Source: Thamnaconus septentrionalis
Lineage: Eukaryota; Chordata; Actinopteri; Tetraodontiformes; Monacanthidae
Assembly: GCA_009823395.1 (NCBI GenBank)
Contig: CM020514.1
Span: forward strand, 10,292,966-10,356,965
Length of the DNA stretch: 64,000 nt
Direction of reading: 5' to 3'
A program made the translations under genes and the position numbers. Positions 23,670 to 37,344 of the stretch are shown here, in pieces; position 1 is the stretch's first letter; each line of letters begins with the position of its first letter. The notes below the pieces were generated by a model. It saw nothing but the letters and a program-made list of their open reading frames with translations. It did not search any database and was not told where the DNA came from.

Positions 23670-26600
23670 ATATCCCAGCCCTAAGACCCCCCTCCGGTGG
23701 GCCGAGGTGATGGATGACGGCTGGAGGCTCTGAGGCCTGAATGGCAGATTAGCGACAAGCGTTGTTGATCATAGGCTGACAGGTAGGTGAAGGGAAAGAG
23801 CCATTTAATACTGTAGCAGAGAGCGGTGAAACACACACCGACTCTCTCACACACACACACACACCTCCTCCATCTCTTGTGTGTTTGCTCAACGACACCC
23901 CTCCCACTTTCCCTATAAAGTTACCTACTTTCCACCACTGGCTCGGCCCAGGATGGAGAGCCCAGGTTGGGTTGCAGCCTTTGCTTGTGGCACGTCAGCA
24001 GCCATGATAATATTCACTCATCAGTCAGCAGTTGAGGTCAGACATGGGTTTACAAAGCCGGCTGGGAAGCTTTGCAGAAAGTGAGTTCAATTGGAATATT
24101 GAACCACAATAGACAATATTTACATTATTGTGGCATAAACCTTTGTTTAAAAAAAAACATTATGAAGCTTAAAAAAAAAAAAAAAAAACTTTGCACAATC
24201 TTTCAAAATGAGTTCAAGTATTTTAAGTCGGACATAAAAATTGCACCCAATTTCACAATCACTCAGTTGAGTGTTTAGCTAGTAACTTCAGCTAGCTGTC
24301 ATGGAAGAAGATAATCTAGAGAAGATGACCGCAATCCAACCTGAGGTCCACCTATTCAGCACTAGTAGCATCAGATCCTGATGACTCGTCACATCAAAAA
24401 AAGAAAGAAAAAAGGGCACTGAAGGTTTTTGACATTTTATTTTTCAATTTGTTTTCAACTGACTTCAGTTAAACACAGGAACACTCACCTCTTGTCATTC
24501 ACATTGACTAGAGGTGATGGTTAAGATCGTCTCAACAGCTGTAAGAAGCCTCAAGCTGTAAACCTTGTGATATGAATGAAATCTAATCAGCCAACGGAAC
24601 ACTAACCGAGAAACACCCATCGGAGATTCCCATCCCCTTGACAAACATTCCAAATAGATATTTTGAGATCAATCCAAAACATTTAAGAAAATGTCTTTCC
24701 AAAATACCAGGTCATCACTAAAAACATACGCTTGCAGTTGTGCAAATCTAAGTGCTGAACGCCGGAACATGACGTTCAGCGGCTCATCTGGGGTTCAATC
24801 AATGGCGTCATTAGGCAATCAGGACTAAATGCAAAGTGGCTGTGGCAGAGGATGAATCCCTCTTGGAGTAACAGGATCTGATTAATTGGCGAGATGAAGC
24901 GTTGACTTGTCCTGAGGGCACAAATTGTACGTCAAATTCAATAGAAGGTGCATGACATGAAGGTGCATTAAAGTGTTTTTTTTCCCTAGTTGCCGACTTC
25001 CTGCTTCTAGTAGGTTTTCCCCCTTAACATCCACTTCTCCAGTTGTTTAATCGAGGGATTTTCCACTCTGATAAGAAAAGTGCTACACTCGGCCTTCTGC
25101 TCACTCCCTACATCTCTCTGGTCATCTCGCTGGCATTTCTTTGGCTGCCGGACCAAAATTACTACACTTGATGTTTCCTGTTACTATGGCAGCATAATTG
25201 GACAATGCTGTAATTTATCAAGATCAAACTTTTTTTTTTGGTTTCGTACCCTTTTAGCAGCTGCGAAAGAAACTCCGGCTAGGTTTGCATGCCTGTCCTC
25301 AACTTATCATGTTTTTAAGACAAAATAAAGCTTGACAATACCCACCTACTCAAGCCAATTTCAGGAAATCTCAGTTAAACAAACTGCACGCTGTCACAGG
25401 TAAGGCTTAGAGTCGACGTGATTTGGACAAATTGCTAAATTAGCTATTGCTTGCGTTACAACTTTCCTTTGCCAAATCTCTTGCTCTTGAAAAACAGATG
25501 GGGTTTTCAACACTGACCCCCAACAACAGATAATGCAGGTTGCAGACACATGAGGTTGACTGCAGAGTGAAGCAAAGGTGACAGAGAAGGAAAAAAAAAC
25601 CGTCCAGCTCAGCCTGTGAAACTCTTCTATTCACATCCACAGGCCAGAGGGGAAACACAATCTGTGGCATGTTTTCATTCGGTCAATTGTGCGCGTCCGA
25701 ATGAATGCTGAGATGTGGTGTCATGCAAATACAGACATTCTTGCGTCCCCACCCAAAAACACCCTAATCTCCACCCGGAAACTGCGGCTTCCTTCCCCCA
25801 TTCATCTCCCGGCAATTTTGTTTTATTTCTCAGGAGCTGTTTAAAAAGGCCATTTGTCAAGGCGCACAAAAGTTTATTGACCCCTGCGAAACCAGGCTCT
25901 GGGAAACACAAGCGCCAGGAGTCTCTCCTTTATATGCCCAGAGGAGGATTACAGAGACAGTAAAACCATTTTGGTTTCGCGGTTTCTGTACGCAGGCCAA
26001 CGTCAGTCACAACAAGAGGCAGAACTTTCACTTTCAAAATAAAAGCCTGTTTGTGCCAGAATCAGTCGATCGCAGTTCATCGTGTCGGTTCAACAGGCTC
26101 TCAACCGCCCTTATCGCAACTTTGATCTGGATTTAGCCTGCGACCGAAACGAGGCAACGAAAGAGTCGAGTCAAGTTGAGTGAGTTGAGCGAGTACGAGA
26201 GACGGCGGTTGCAGTTTCACCCCGGCGGGAGGTGCGAGCGGGGTGACAGGCGCCTCTCGTTAAAGCCAAGACAAACCGAGGCGCTCGCTGAATGACGCAC
26301 AGGGCCACTCGTTTTCACCTCGGGGTGTGAACGGTGTGTGAGTGTCACTGTGAGAGCAACTCCCTGTAAAGTGATACGACGCGAGGCCGAGCCGCGCTGC
26401 TCTCCGGGAAGGACGGCGAGAAAGACGGATGGGTTTGCCTTTTCTTCCAAACGACAAAACGGACATAAATACCGGCTCCCCGTGAGTGGCAGTTATTGTC
26501 GAGCTGACATCCCGCAAACAATGGCGCATCTCCGATCGACAATGACGACGGTGAAGATGGAGACGCGGGGAGAGGCGACAATGGTTTGGACGCCGAGGGT

Positions 26601-29329
26601 GGTATAGGAGCTGGAGGGAGGGAGTATTGCATCATCACAGTTTGAAGGGAACTAAGGGTTCAGTGACACCAGACCGGTTTAATCCAAATCCTGTTTGTTT
26701 GCTCAGAAAAGTCCAGCTGGTTTTGGGAGGTGTGTTCAGTCAGACCCTGATGTGGATAAAAGAAGTGAACTCGGGTCCACCTAAAAGCGCAAGCGTTGAA
26801 CGGCTTCAAGCAAAGCAACAGGAGGGCATGGATGACAATGCAAGGCATTGTGGGTAAACTTGACCAAAAGAAACGTGGCAAACCACCCTTTGTTAACCAA
26901 TAAACAAGCAAGGTTTCTTGTTCATCGTTTTTCTTATCTTTTGCTTCAGTAATTCCTTGTGCAGACAGAAGAGGAATACATTAAATTTTGATTTGGTTTG
27001 GTTCCTTTGGCAAAGTGCAACACGAAAACAAAACTTAACCAAACTGAGTCAGACTATCAGCAGGTAAAAAAACAACCTTAATCTTGGCCACAAGACAGTC
27101 TTTGATTAATAGACAAAATAAAATAAAAACAATTATCAAATTAATCACAATGATTAATCACCGTTAAAAAAGTGTAACTTTTGAATCTTTTTTGTCATCT
27201 AAATCATATGTACATGTTCACCGTCATTTTCATCATGACTGTCATTTCATCCCACTATTACTCACCACTCTGATGAGGGTGGCTTCTGTCATACTGTCGA
27301 CTCACTTCTGCACTGCTTCTGGAGTTTCACCGAGGGAAAGACGTCCATTCAGCAGACACTAACAGCAGCTGTGTATTCCAGCAGCAACGTGTGGCAGCAT
27401 CCAGTTGTCCAGAAGTCTTGGTACTCCTATGCTGTCACCACTAGCTAAATGTTTTTGGCCAAAATATCCTCCCAGAAGCTGCATGCAACATTGTTTGCAG
27501 AAGATCAGCATTCATTGTTGATCTCCCTCCTTATTTTCTTATATTGCTTGTGTGTTGTAGCCCACTAGCCACTCCAAAGCCCTCTCCTCCTCTCAGGTGG
27601 CCTTTACAACAGCTTCCCCTGGTAGCAGGAGAACACAAGGCAGCTGTGTCTCGTTCTTGCTGATCTCATGGGCGCAGCATGCAGGCATCTCCAGTAGGAG
27701 GCCACGGAGGGGATTTTATTTAGAAACGTGACCTCTGGAGAATTCTCAAAGCTTGAATGGCATTGATGTTGCGTTCTTCATCTGTTCTTTATGTATTTAT
27801 TTTGGGGGGGTCTGTGCCAAGTTTGGGTCTGTGCCCCCCCTGTAAGCATCAGCTGAGTGGGATTCTTTCCTTCTGTGAAGAAGAAAATGTAAAATGTCAC
27901 CGCAGCCTCCGTTAACAGAGCAGTTAGCGGTCAATGGGTGGTATACATTTTTGAGTAAAATCCCCTTTAATAGCAACATGAAACACTCAAATCTTTAAAA
28001 CAGACCCTGGTCTTATTAAATATGAAGAGAAGAAAGGAGAACGAAAACAAGGCGCATTGTACTTCACCGCACTAACCTCATTCTTCCTCAAGATGAATGA
28101 GACGCATACGCAGCTCCCGCACCGCAGAGGCAACTTGACGTTGATGTTGTAAATGCACACTTAATTAAAGACAGTGTTGGCAGAAAAGAACAGATTTGGC
28201 CCCCGACCCACTGAAAGGCTGTCACAGACTTTTTACAATACGCTCGACCTGCTGACCCTTTAATGGAGCCTGCAGATGTCGACGTTAATGGCGCGGAAGG
28301 TCAGAACTATTGTTAATTCACTTCATGGTCATTTTCGTGTTCCCCCCTCCTGACTTCACCGGTGGCGGCCCAGACCTGACAATATTTTCTCACATGATCC
28401 ATTTTGAACCACATACGCGTTTTTAATGACTTTTTGATACGATCCAGGAACAAAATCGAAGGATTAAATAACACCATTAGCGACAGCTATGTATTCTTCA
28501 GATAAGAAACAGTCGCGTATCTTTGAAAAAACAGAATGCGGGGGGAAAAAATAAAACTGTCGTCATTGTTTGCGCTGCTCCAGTTTTGGCAGCAAAGGAG
28601 GCCGTGTTTAGTTTTTGGGGATTTCCATATCCTCACCCAAAGTCCCATTGGCAGTGTTTTGGAAACATGAAAAAGGATCTTATATACTTTTCAAAGCCAA
28701 TACAAACTATCAAAAGTAAGTGGGATTCATGTAAGGCCTCTGAGAATAACAACTGGTCTGTTAAACTCTCTCAAAGTCTTTTTCTTCCTTTCCTTCTGTC
28801 TGTCTTTCTTTCCTCCTTTCAAAAGCAACCGCATGAATATAAAGTGCCACAGAAAGCAGAAGGACTGAGGCCTGTTGAGCCGTGCACTGCGCTGATGTCA
28901 CACAGGCTGCGCCAGGATGCCCTGTTTTTGTCCGACTAAATAAGCCCATTTTCTGCGGTGGAATGCCAGGAGTGTGACCCCAGACAGGAACCAGCAGTGT
29001 CCAAACAACCATCAGAGACTAAACATCGCTCGCGCGGGTTCCAAAAAGGTGTTTTTCTTTTCTTTTTGTGTCTCCTCGGACGGCCGCATAAATCCTGCCA
29101 TTCACTGTCAGCGCACGATGTCAGCGGAGATTAAAGCGCATCGACGCCTTCATTCCGTCCGTCTTCACTTGGAGCCAAAATAACCTGTTCAGCGCCTGCA
29201 GGCGGCCCCTCGTCATCTGCAGAGTGAAAGGGCCTTCGTTCAGACGTGAATGGTTCTTTACTGTGGAAGCAAGTTGATGCCATACTTTAAAAAAAAGAAA
29301 GGAGGGTAGCTCAGGATCAGGTTAGTTTG

Positions 29330-29692
29330 TGAAAGTTTTTCACTGTTAGGTAATTTTCACGTTTTTAAAAGTTATTTTAAAATAACGAATCGAAACTAAA
29401 CAAAACGAGCATGGGTTGTGCTGTAGGACGAATGAATCTTGACAGTGACGAATCAACATGTAGGACCATGGCGATGTAGCAGGAGCTCAATGGGACACAT
29501 GCCAGTGCAGTTGGGGACGCATGAAAAATGCGGTCTCGCTTGCCTCGTTTCGTTTGGTGTGATCGCATGAAGAAACGTGCAACTTGTACGTAAAAACGTG
29601 AAAATTGTCGTCTATCAATGTGAAACTTTCATCTAAAAGGGTGACGGTTTCATCTAAAAGGGTGAAAATTGTCACGTAACGTGAAACTTTCA
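29330..29692. mobile_element. MITE-like element with imperfect terminal inverted repeats
   Basis: The left end starts TGAAAGTTT and carries ATTTTCAC about 23 bases in (29330-29360). The right end (29662-29692) is an inverted copy with the same outer 9 and inner 8 bases. The inside includes a short tandem repeat of 'tttcatctaaaagggtga' type near 29620-29665. About 360 bases with inverted ends and no coding capacity fits a non-autonomous DNA transposon of unassigned family. Confidence 0.5.
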
Positions 29693-32621
29693 TGAAATTC
29701 ATGTCACGCCCTTTTTTTTAGTAAGGCAGCAATACACTCCTGTACCTCACTGAATCACCCTCCCAGTGATTTCATACTGTACCTCATCCGTTCTGAATCG
29801 CAAGCCACCATAAGACGGATGAGTTACATAAGCAAAAGTCGAAGGCAAGTAACTGGATGCTTTCCTGCCGAATTAAAACCAGCCTTCCTCCCAAGGCAAG
29901 CAAATATATGAAAGGTATCAGCTAAACACGTGCAAGCTGTTTGTTTGGGGGTTTTTTGGCGTTGGGCGGGTGCGAATCTTTAAGCTGCCGAGCAGCTGCC
30001 TTCTCCTCTCGCGTGCGGAAAAAAAGTTCCGTCTCGGGAGTTTAAGCCGTTTGCGCCGCGCGTCCGGCGTCAGCTCTTCAAAGTCGACTGAGACGCTGGA
30101 TGGATTAGGTGATGTCTAAACAGCCGATGCGCAGCCTGCGTATAAATCAGCCCCCCTCCACTGGCGAATATGGAGTCGTCACGCGGCCCCCGGGGCCCTT
30201 ACGGTTACATTTGTGGATCTGGAGGAGATTAGAGCCGTCGCACTGAGGCAGTGCAGCGGTAAGTTTTATGAGGAGCTGAGCGCCGTCGGGGCCCAGGACG
30301 CTAGAAAGCAGGAGAGGATATCGCAAGCCGTTATTCACGGCCCCAAAAAACCCCCCAGTTTATATCGGAGCGCTCCGTGTCTAATCTGCATTTGGGCCAT
30401 AAATAAAAGTTAGGAGCTGATAGGGTTTTTATGGGCGACTCTCACATTGGTGGAAAAATAACCCGAAGCTGCTTTCTTTTTTTCTTTTTTTTTACGCTGG
30501 ACAGTGGCAGTGTGTATTTTAAAAAAGCAGACCTTTCCAATCAGAATGACCTTTTTTGTTCTGGATGTGTTCACAAAGGCGGTTTTCACAGTCGGCAGCG
30601 AGCTCACAGCGGTTTATCTGTCGCGCTCAGCAGTTCCCCTTTAGCCCCGCGCGCCGATCCGCCCGCTCTCACCTTCTCTCACTTTTTGTTCCTGTTTTAC
30701 AGCGCTGTATTGTTTGGGTTCCGTCACTCTGCCCTTATCAAAATGTTTTCCTGCAGAAATAGTCTAAATAGCAGCTCGGGGCTTCCTGCTCAGCAGCAAA
30801 CATCAGACAAAGGTATTCAGTGTTTGGAGAGCGCGGTGAGGAATTTAGTAAAGGAGCCAAGAGGAGAGAGTGAATTTACACACTCGGGTGGATTCCGGAG
30901 ATGTCTTATTAATTATTCATCCAAAGGACTGAAGTCCTTTATTCCGAGTAAGGCGGTTAAGGAGTTGATATGATATCTCTGCGTTCAGAGAAAACAAAGT
31001 GCTGTGGCTTCTTTTATTTTTCTACCTCCCTTCTCTTCTCTGTGCCTTTGCCTTTTTGGTGTTGTCCTCTCGCAAGGCGCTAATTAGAAACATGGATTTC
31101 TCACTTCACTCTGAAAGTATCCAGCCATGCAGGCCAAAGGTTTTTGTCAGCACGCCCACGTCACCGGCGCTATTTCTGGTGCTCCTCTCGAACACCGTAA
31201 TCATCCGTACCCTTACTCTTAAATGTACCGTGATTGCTTGGGGATATAAATCTCGGCGATATTTATCCCAGGCATGATTTTAATTGAAAAACGGAGTCCC
31301 AAGCCTCCAGCGCTTTTTTTTACTTCTGCTTCCCTCCTGACATGGAGACGAAATGCGGTTTGCACGGCCTGTTGGCTCTTGGAGACATTTTGACAAAAGT
31401 CATCATCAGCCCCCTGAGCGCAGAAACAAGACTTCAGGCTTGTACGCTCCGTGCTGAGGTTTCCAGGCCGGCTCTGAAAGTCTGTTTTCTCCGTTCGCTG
31501 CCATCAGGTCAACAATCAGAGGATCAAACACGGCAAATTTACATAAGCCGCTCGTGTTATTTGATCCAAATTCAGGTTAGCCGTTCTGAATCTGTTTTGT
31601 TTTTTTCTCTTTCTCTTCTCTTTCTGACGGAACATCTGTCCAACATCTGGCAGGAGATCACGTCCCGCGCCGACAGCAGTGGAGTCGTGGCGGGCCAGAC
31701 TCTCCAACCTTCACCCCGACGTTTGCACGGTTTGCACCTCAAAACTCAAAACTCAGCGTGAGCGAAAGCAGCTGCCGCCGCCACGTCTCGGTCACCCCCC
31801 CCCCGCACACACACACCACCACCACCACCCCCCACCCGCCTCATTAATAATTCAAGTGCACTTATTCGCCGTAAATCCTCGACGCTGAATCCACGCCAGA
31901 CGCCGGCGTGCACGGACTCCAAACGGGGCTCGAACTCAATGTAAATAGGGCCAGAAGTCGCAGAAGTTACGGCTCGTGGCCAGCAGGCACGCAACTTGCC
32001 GTTTTTCAAGCGCCCCTCTCTTGCAGAAATCCGACAAATCCATTTGTTCTGTTTCACTCTCCACTTGAACCTCCTACAGGAGCCATCAGTCACCGATGTT
32101 ATCTCCCCCCTCGGCCTTTTGCACGCAGCCGTCCTACAAAGGAGGACTGACTCCCTTTGCGCTCCCCGTCCGCGCTGCTCTTCACGCTGCTTTACATTAA
32201 ACTCAAATTGATAGACCCATTAAGAGTGCACCGTAACTCTTCGGAGAGGCAATCGTGCGGCGCGGGACAACAGACAGTTTCATTTATCAGTAGCGGACGT
32301 CTCAGCATGGCGCTGCTGTTCTCTGTAGTTGCTTCTCTGGAAGATGGATTCTGGAGTGCGCGCCAGCCACCGGCAGCACATACCTGCATACACTGACATA
32401 CTGGCCACATCTTCATCATACAACTTTTTGTTTCCCTGAAACACTGTGATTCCAAGGTGGGTGTCAGTTGTGTAACATGTGATTGCACTCTGGATTCTAA
32501 TGTGGGGAGCTACACCCCTTGTGTGCGCATTGGATTGCATTAAATAAGTTTATAGGAGGGTAGTTTGTTGTTTTCACAAACTTTCATTCAGAACAATTTG
32601 AATAGTTATATTATATAAATG

Positions 32622-32646
32622 TAATATATATATATATATATATAAT
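32622..32646. repeat. AT dinucleotide microsatellite
   Basis: A run of TA repeats within a generally AT-rich stretch from about 32560 to 32760. Confidence 0.85.
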
Positions 32647-34294
32647 ACAGTGTATATACACACAATAATATACATTGTTGCTAAAATATTCCTCTAGGGT
32701 CTTGAATTCATTTTTCGTATATATAACTCTATAATCTCTCTAAAATAAACAAGCTATACATTTTTTGGCCTGAATGTGAGTTTCCATTGTAGTTTGTTTT
32801 TCTAAAATGTACCTCATCCATTTCAATGAATCCATCACCTCATGTGAAAATAAAACTCGTCGTGATATACAGGAGTTCCATTTTATACAGTTTGTTCCAT
32901 TTGCAATTTACATTCACCCAATTTCAAGGTAATTGAAATGGAAAATGCACCTCGAGGCCACACAGGTAAAGACCTACAGTGCTTTAAACCTTTGAGCGAT
33001 TACCTCTGTAGTTTCATGGCTGACCCACAATACAAAGTTCGGGTTTCTCAGGAGTTCTCACTCCGCTGTGTGTTTGACACGTCCTGTATAAGCACCTTCA
33101 AACTGGAAACAAAGACGAATCACAACTGGCAAGCTGTAAAAGGAAGCAAAACACTTGACGGCGTGCCTGCACGCCAAGCAAAACACGGGCTGCTCAGTCT
33201 TGACCGAGCAGACGTGTGTGAGACTCCTTTCACGGCGCATTCAGGCGCAGACCGCTTGCACGGCAACAGACGCTTGTGAAAGGGATCCTTTTGGAATATC
33301 GGGACCGAGCGCGGAACACTGTGCAGCTCCCCATCTGGAATTGTTATCGTAAGTAACTGATTAAAACTGCTGTGTAAACACGTGTCTCCAGTGTGGACAC
33401 CGGCACGGCCTCAGAGGGATCTGTTTAACCCGCAGGAACACGGCAAAACAACGAACCTGTCATTTCTGTGGACGAGTTAATGAATAACTGAAAAGGCCGC
33501 ACAAGACACTGCAGCTGACACAGTGTGGGATACAGGGAAATCAACCCTGATTCTACAAATGACACTTGGGGATTTCCATCGCATATGAAATTACCGATCG
33601 GATTCACTTCACCTGTGATTTCTAATAATAATACGTGTATCCATCCTGCTGGAAAACTCGCCGGAAGGAAAAAGTCGGCTGTTTACTCCACTCCTCAGAA
33701 AGCGTGTTAACATTTACCGTTTGTTTTTTGTTTTTTTTATAATGTCACAAAGGGCGTATATAGTTCAATGGTACCTTTGGTAGGTTACTGACCCTGTGAC
33801 ACATTGGCTCCTGCTCATAGCAACAGGAAGCTCCTGCAGGAAGCTAAAAAAAAAAGATTTTTTTTTGCAGGAGGCTGTAACCAGAGGGCTTTTTTCTGGA
33901 GGATCTGTGAAGTTAAAAACATAGAGACAGCATATGAGGGATGTTGCTCGATAAGAGTTCAGGATGAAAAATGAATGATCTAAAAACAGGTGTAATATTT
34001 GACCTTTAAAGGAGAAGAAGAATGGATGGTCTATTTCAGGAACAGAGACCTTAAACTTTCACGATTTTAACCCTGTATCCATGGAAACACGCTTACGCAG
34101 TGCATTAGTGTACAACAAAATCTGCTTATTTTTTCACTTTCCTCCTTTTTTTTTTAGCTGAGCAACATCATTTAACTTCCCTGTTTTCCCGGCAACGCAA
34201 ACTCGGCTGGAGCCAAAGGCTAAAAGCGAGAAAGCAGTGAGCTGGACCTCTTTAACCTCATTCTCAGGACAACAGCTCATGTTGCAGTCATATT

Positions 34295-34312
34295 GCATTG
34301 TGGGAATTGTAG
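34295..34312 (-). promoter_or_regulatory. ZNF143-like motif
   Basis: The minus strand reads CTACAATTCCCACAATGC, close to the ACTACAATTCCCAGAATGC motif of ZNF143/Staf. It lies in the gene-poor stretch about 3 kb beyond the ackr3 stop codon, so it may mark an unannotated promoter or a repeat-derived site. Confidence 0.3.
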
Positions 34313-34826
34313 CACCGTGTTTTGACATGGAAGTGGAATGTGTAGAATAAGAAAGGTGATATCCGGAGGGAGCGAGAGAGAGCTCAATCAGTAGACTGTG
34401 CTCAGGCGGTGGCGCTGTCTTCAAATCAACTCGGCGGACCTTTTAATATTTTCTTTTTCTTTAACTTTTCGCTCCCGCAATTTAGAAATGAGGCCGCGCT
34501 GGAAAACATGTGCAGCTCGGCGGGGGCTCGCAGCTCAGGTTTTAAGGCCAGAGAACAAGCTCTTTGTTCCCGCTGCCATAAACCTGTCTCATTTACACAT
34601 TTCATCCTTGTTTGCGACTGAGCAGCCGCTCCTTGACGGGGAGCCGGCGACCGGAACGTCGGGATGGCAGCGACAGGGCCGGGGTCATCCGAGTTCGTGT
34701 CCTTCACACGGGGAAGTTGAGAAGGGCTGTCACTTTTGACCACCGTCCACCGGGGGCACTGCAGGATCCAAGGCCGCGTCCCGGGGAATTAAAGGTGATC
34801 GTCAGCAGATCACTCGCCCAGCGCGG

Positions 34827-34854
34827 CCCGACCCAACCCGACCCGACCCGACCC
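34827..34854. repeat. CCCGA pentanucleotide repeat
   Basis: Five to six copies of CCCGA with one CCCAA variant. The minus strand has G-runs spaced for a G-quadruplex. Confidence 0.85.
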
Positions 34855-35885
34855 TGTGAAAGTCCCTTCACAGCTTCCTCATTAGAGTAACCCATGACAC
34901 AGTGTCCTCCTGCACCAGAGTCGCCTCTCCCGCGCCAAAGCAAACAGGGAGGGCGCTCTCAAGAGCGCTACAGCTGGCGACCGCGCTGAAAAATAGGTTG
35001 ACACCGGACGTCTCAATGCAGGGGGTGAAAAACAAGAAACGATGTGACTCTCGCATTCATTTTTGAAGTTGAAGTGTGGTGGGAAAAAAAAACAGGCGGA
35101 GCCGGTGGTGGGGAGGAGGGTGGGCGGGGGGGGACGTCTCGGCGTGATTCGCTTGTCCAAGTTTTTTTTTCGGGAGGGGGAGGATGTGATAAACGACAGG
35201 AAAACAGAGTCTTGTTCATTTCCTCGGAGCAGGAAGGAACACTTGAGCGAGCCGCTCCATCACTTCTCCCGTGCGAAGCGACAGCGGACATCTCAAGGTC
35301 GTCACGGCCGCCCCGAGACAGCGGGACGGTCTTTCGCCAGCAAAGTTGCCAAGAGGAGGAGTGATGCATGGGGTGCGAGCAGCAGCGGGAGGGTGTCGTC
35401 CTTCTACGGAGAGTTATGAAGAAAGAAGAGCAAAGCTTTGTTGCACGCAAAGGTTTTTGGTTATTTCTAGTGTACTTTAAAAAAAAAAAAAAAAAAAACT
35501 CCAGATCTTCAGAAAACAGCATGTGAGTTTTGAATGATGAGGTCGATTTTTCATCATCGCTGCACATTTGATGCAGAAAAACTAGAAATAGTACTGATTT
35601 TACAAAAAAGTGTTGATTTGAGACCAAGCAAATAAAGTAGAAAACATGTTTTCATCACAACTAACATGAATGTAACAACTCGTGTTGGTCGCTGGTGGTG
35701 AATGTGACGAGTGCCGACAGGCGCCTTTAAATCGTGCGCTGAAATCATTTCAGAAACACGTTCCGCCCGTCACCTCCAGCAACGGGACATGCAGACACAC
35801 AATCTGCTCTCGTGTTGTTCTTTGAGACCAGAGCCAAAGAAGAAAATGACTCAAGCGGGACGTTTAGTTTTTTTTTTTCCCTTTG

Positions 35886-36162
35886 TTTTTTAATATAAAA
35901 CAAAACAAATGGTATACATTACACTGCCAGAGGTAGGGCCTCTGTTCTTTCAAACAAATGTTCCCCGTCTCCACTCTCCCCTGACCGTAACATGAAATGT
36001 TTTCAGTGTCAAAGCGCACATGTGCAGCCGCTTTACGTGTCAAACTGGGTTGATGGCAGCATGTAAAAGAAGAATGGGACATTTCCTTCGACAAACTCTG
36101 GACAAAATTGTATAACTTAACGGCTGCAGCACACGGAACAGTCCATCTTGGCTTCAAGCTGC

Positions 36163-36202
<40 letters not shown>

Positions 36203-37344
36203 TGATTAACCAACCCCAGTGAGGGTTCTTTTTCTATTTCCCAATATTTGCTCCCCTTCAAACACATGTTTGTTGCCTCCGCCAACGTAGTAAAAGTATT
36301 TATTCGGGGCAGTTTGGACATAAAGGCTTGAAGCTGAGCGTGTCGCCGTGTGCTGCTGACACAGCAGGATAAACAGCAACATGTGCGTCCTTTCTATCAG
36401 CACTGTGATACTGCCAGATACACCGGCAGCGCAGCAGTTGGTGGAACACTGTGACGTCCTGTCTTTGAATTCAGTGGTCCAGGTCGAAACCTCCAGACAA
36501 CGAAGACAGAAGAAATTTTCGGAAGCAATAAAGGGGAACGACAGAATGACGGAAATTCATTCAATGGAAAATGGAAAACAGATGTTTCACACATTAAGCA
36601 TTATTTGAAATTATGTGACGCAGCTTTAACTTCTTTTTTTTGATTGGCGGTTTTCTCTTTGACTGTGGTCGCCAAGAGATTTTGTTTGTTTAGGGGTTTT
36701 TTTGAGGTTTTTTTTATGAAAACCACAGAATCCAAAGCACTCTCATAATAAATTATTTACAGACCCAAGTCGCTTTAAATAGCTCATATCCAATTTGCTC
36801 TGTCTGTCTGCAAGATTCCACCGACACGGGGCGTCAGTTCTGATGAGCCACATGGCAGCAGGACTGAAGTCGCGAAGCGGCTTGCGATGAGGTACTGTGC
36901 GGATTGGAGCACTGAGCATGCATCAGTGTGTGAAGACTGCGAAATATAACAGAAAGAGATAAAACACTTCATATGTACAGGATATAAATACGACGCCATA
37001 CATAAAGAATAACAACATTTCTGCACTGCTGTGATCAACGGTCAATCACAACGCCACACAGACAATGACTTGACACAATATTGGTCACTGATTTGGCTTT
37101 AGATACGAGTTACAATATTCATGTGACTTGAGATTACAGCCGTCGTAATAAAACTACTTCCTAAGTGCTTTTCAAAAAAAAAAACTCAGTCCAGCAAAGG
37201 TCTCCAAGCTCTTTCTACATGATTCATGCAGATTCCTGTAACAATGACCCACAATTTTGGTTGCTTTGGTTCTCTTGAATACCAACATTCATGAAGAATC
37301 AGTTCAAATCGCATCTCGGTCCCGCTCCGCTCAGTCTCCGAGTC
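35886..37344 (-). other. ackr3: Probable ackr3 3' UTR
   Basis: This AT-rich stretch follows the receptor stop codon on the minus strand and has no coding content. Candidate polyadenylation hexamers are AATAAA (TTTATT on plus near 36299) and ATTAAA (TTTAAT on plus near 35888). The CA repeat at 36164-36199 would lie inside the UTR if the distal site is used. The end point is inferred. Confidence 0.35.
36164..36199. repeat. CA dinucleotide microsatellite
   Basis: Eighteen CA units in the presumed ackr3 3' UTR. Confidence 0.95.

Larger units (their letters stand above)
9713..35880. other. Gene-poor stretch between rpe and ackr3
   Basis: About 26 kb without a recognisable coding exon on either strand. 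Open frames here are short and of biased composition, and the longest (18472-19176) is the translation of a pyrimidine-rich minisatellite. The stretch contains microsatellites, a few transposon fragments and several complex AT-homeobox-rich patches (for example 15530-15640, 23290-23460 and 30860-31290) that look like conserved non-coding sequence but cannot be proven so here. Long-range control of ackr3 is a reasonable inference. Confidence 0.45.

Noticed and set aside
26640..26870. Possible dispersed repeat with phrases such as 'gaactcgggtccacctaaaag' split by spaces and 'aggcattgtggg'
   Set aside because: It looks like a known fish repeat, but I could not find both ends or a target duplication.
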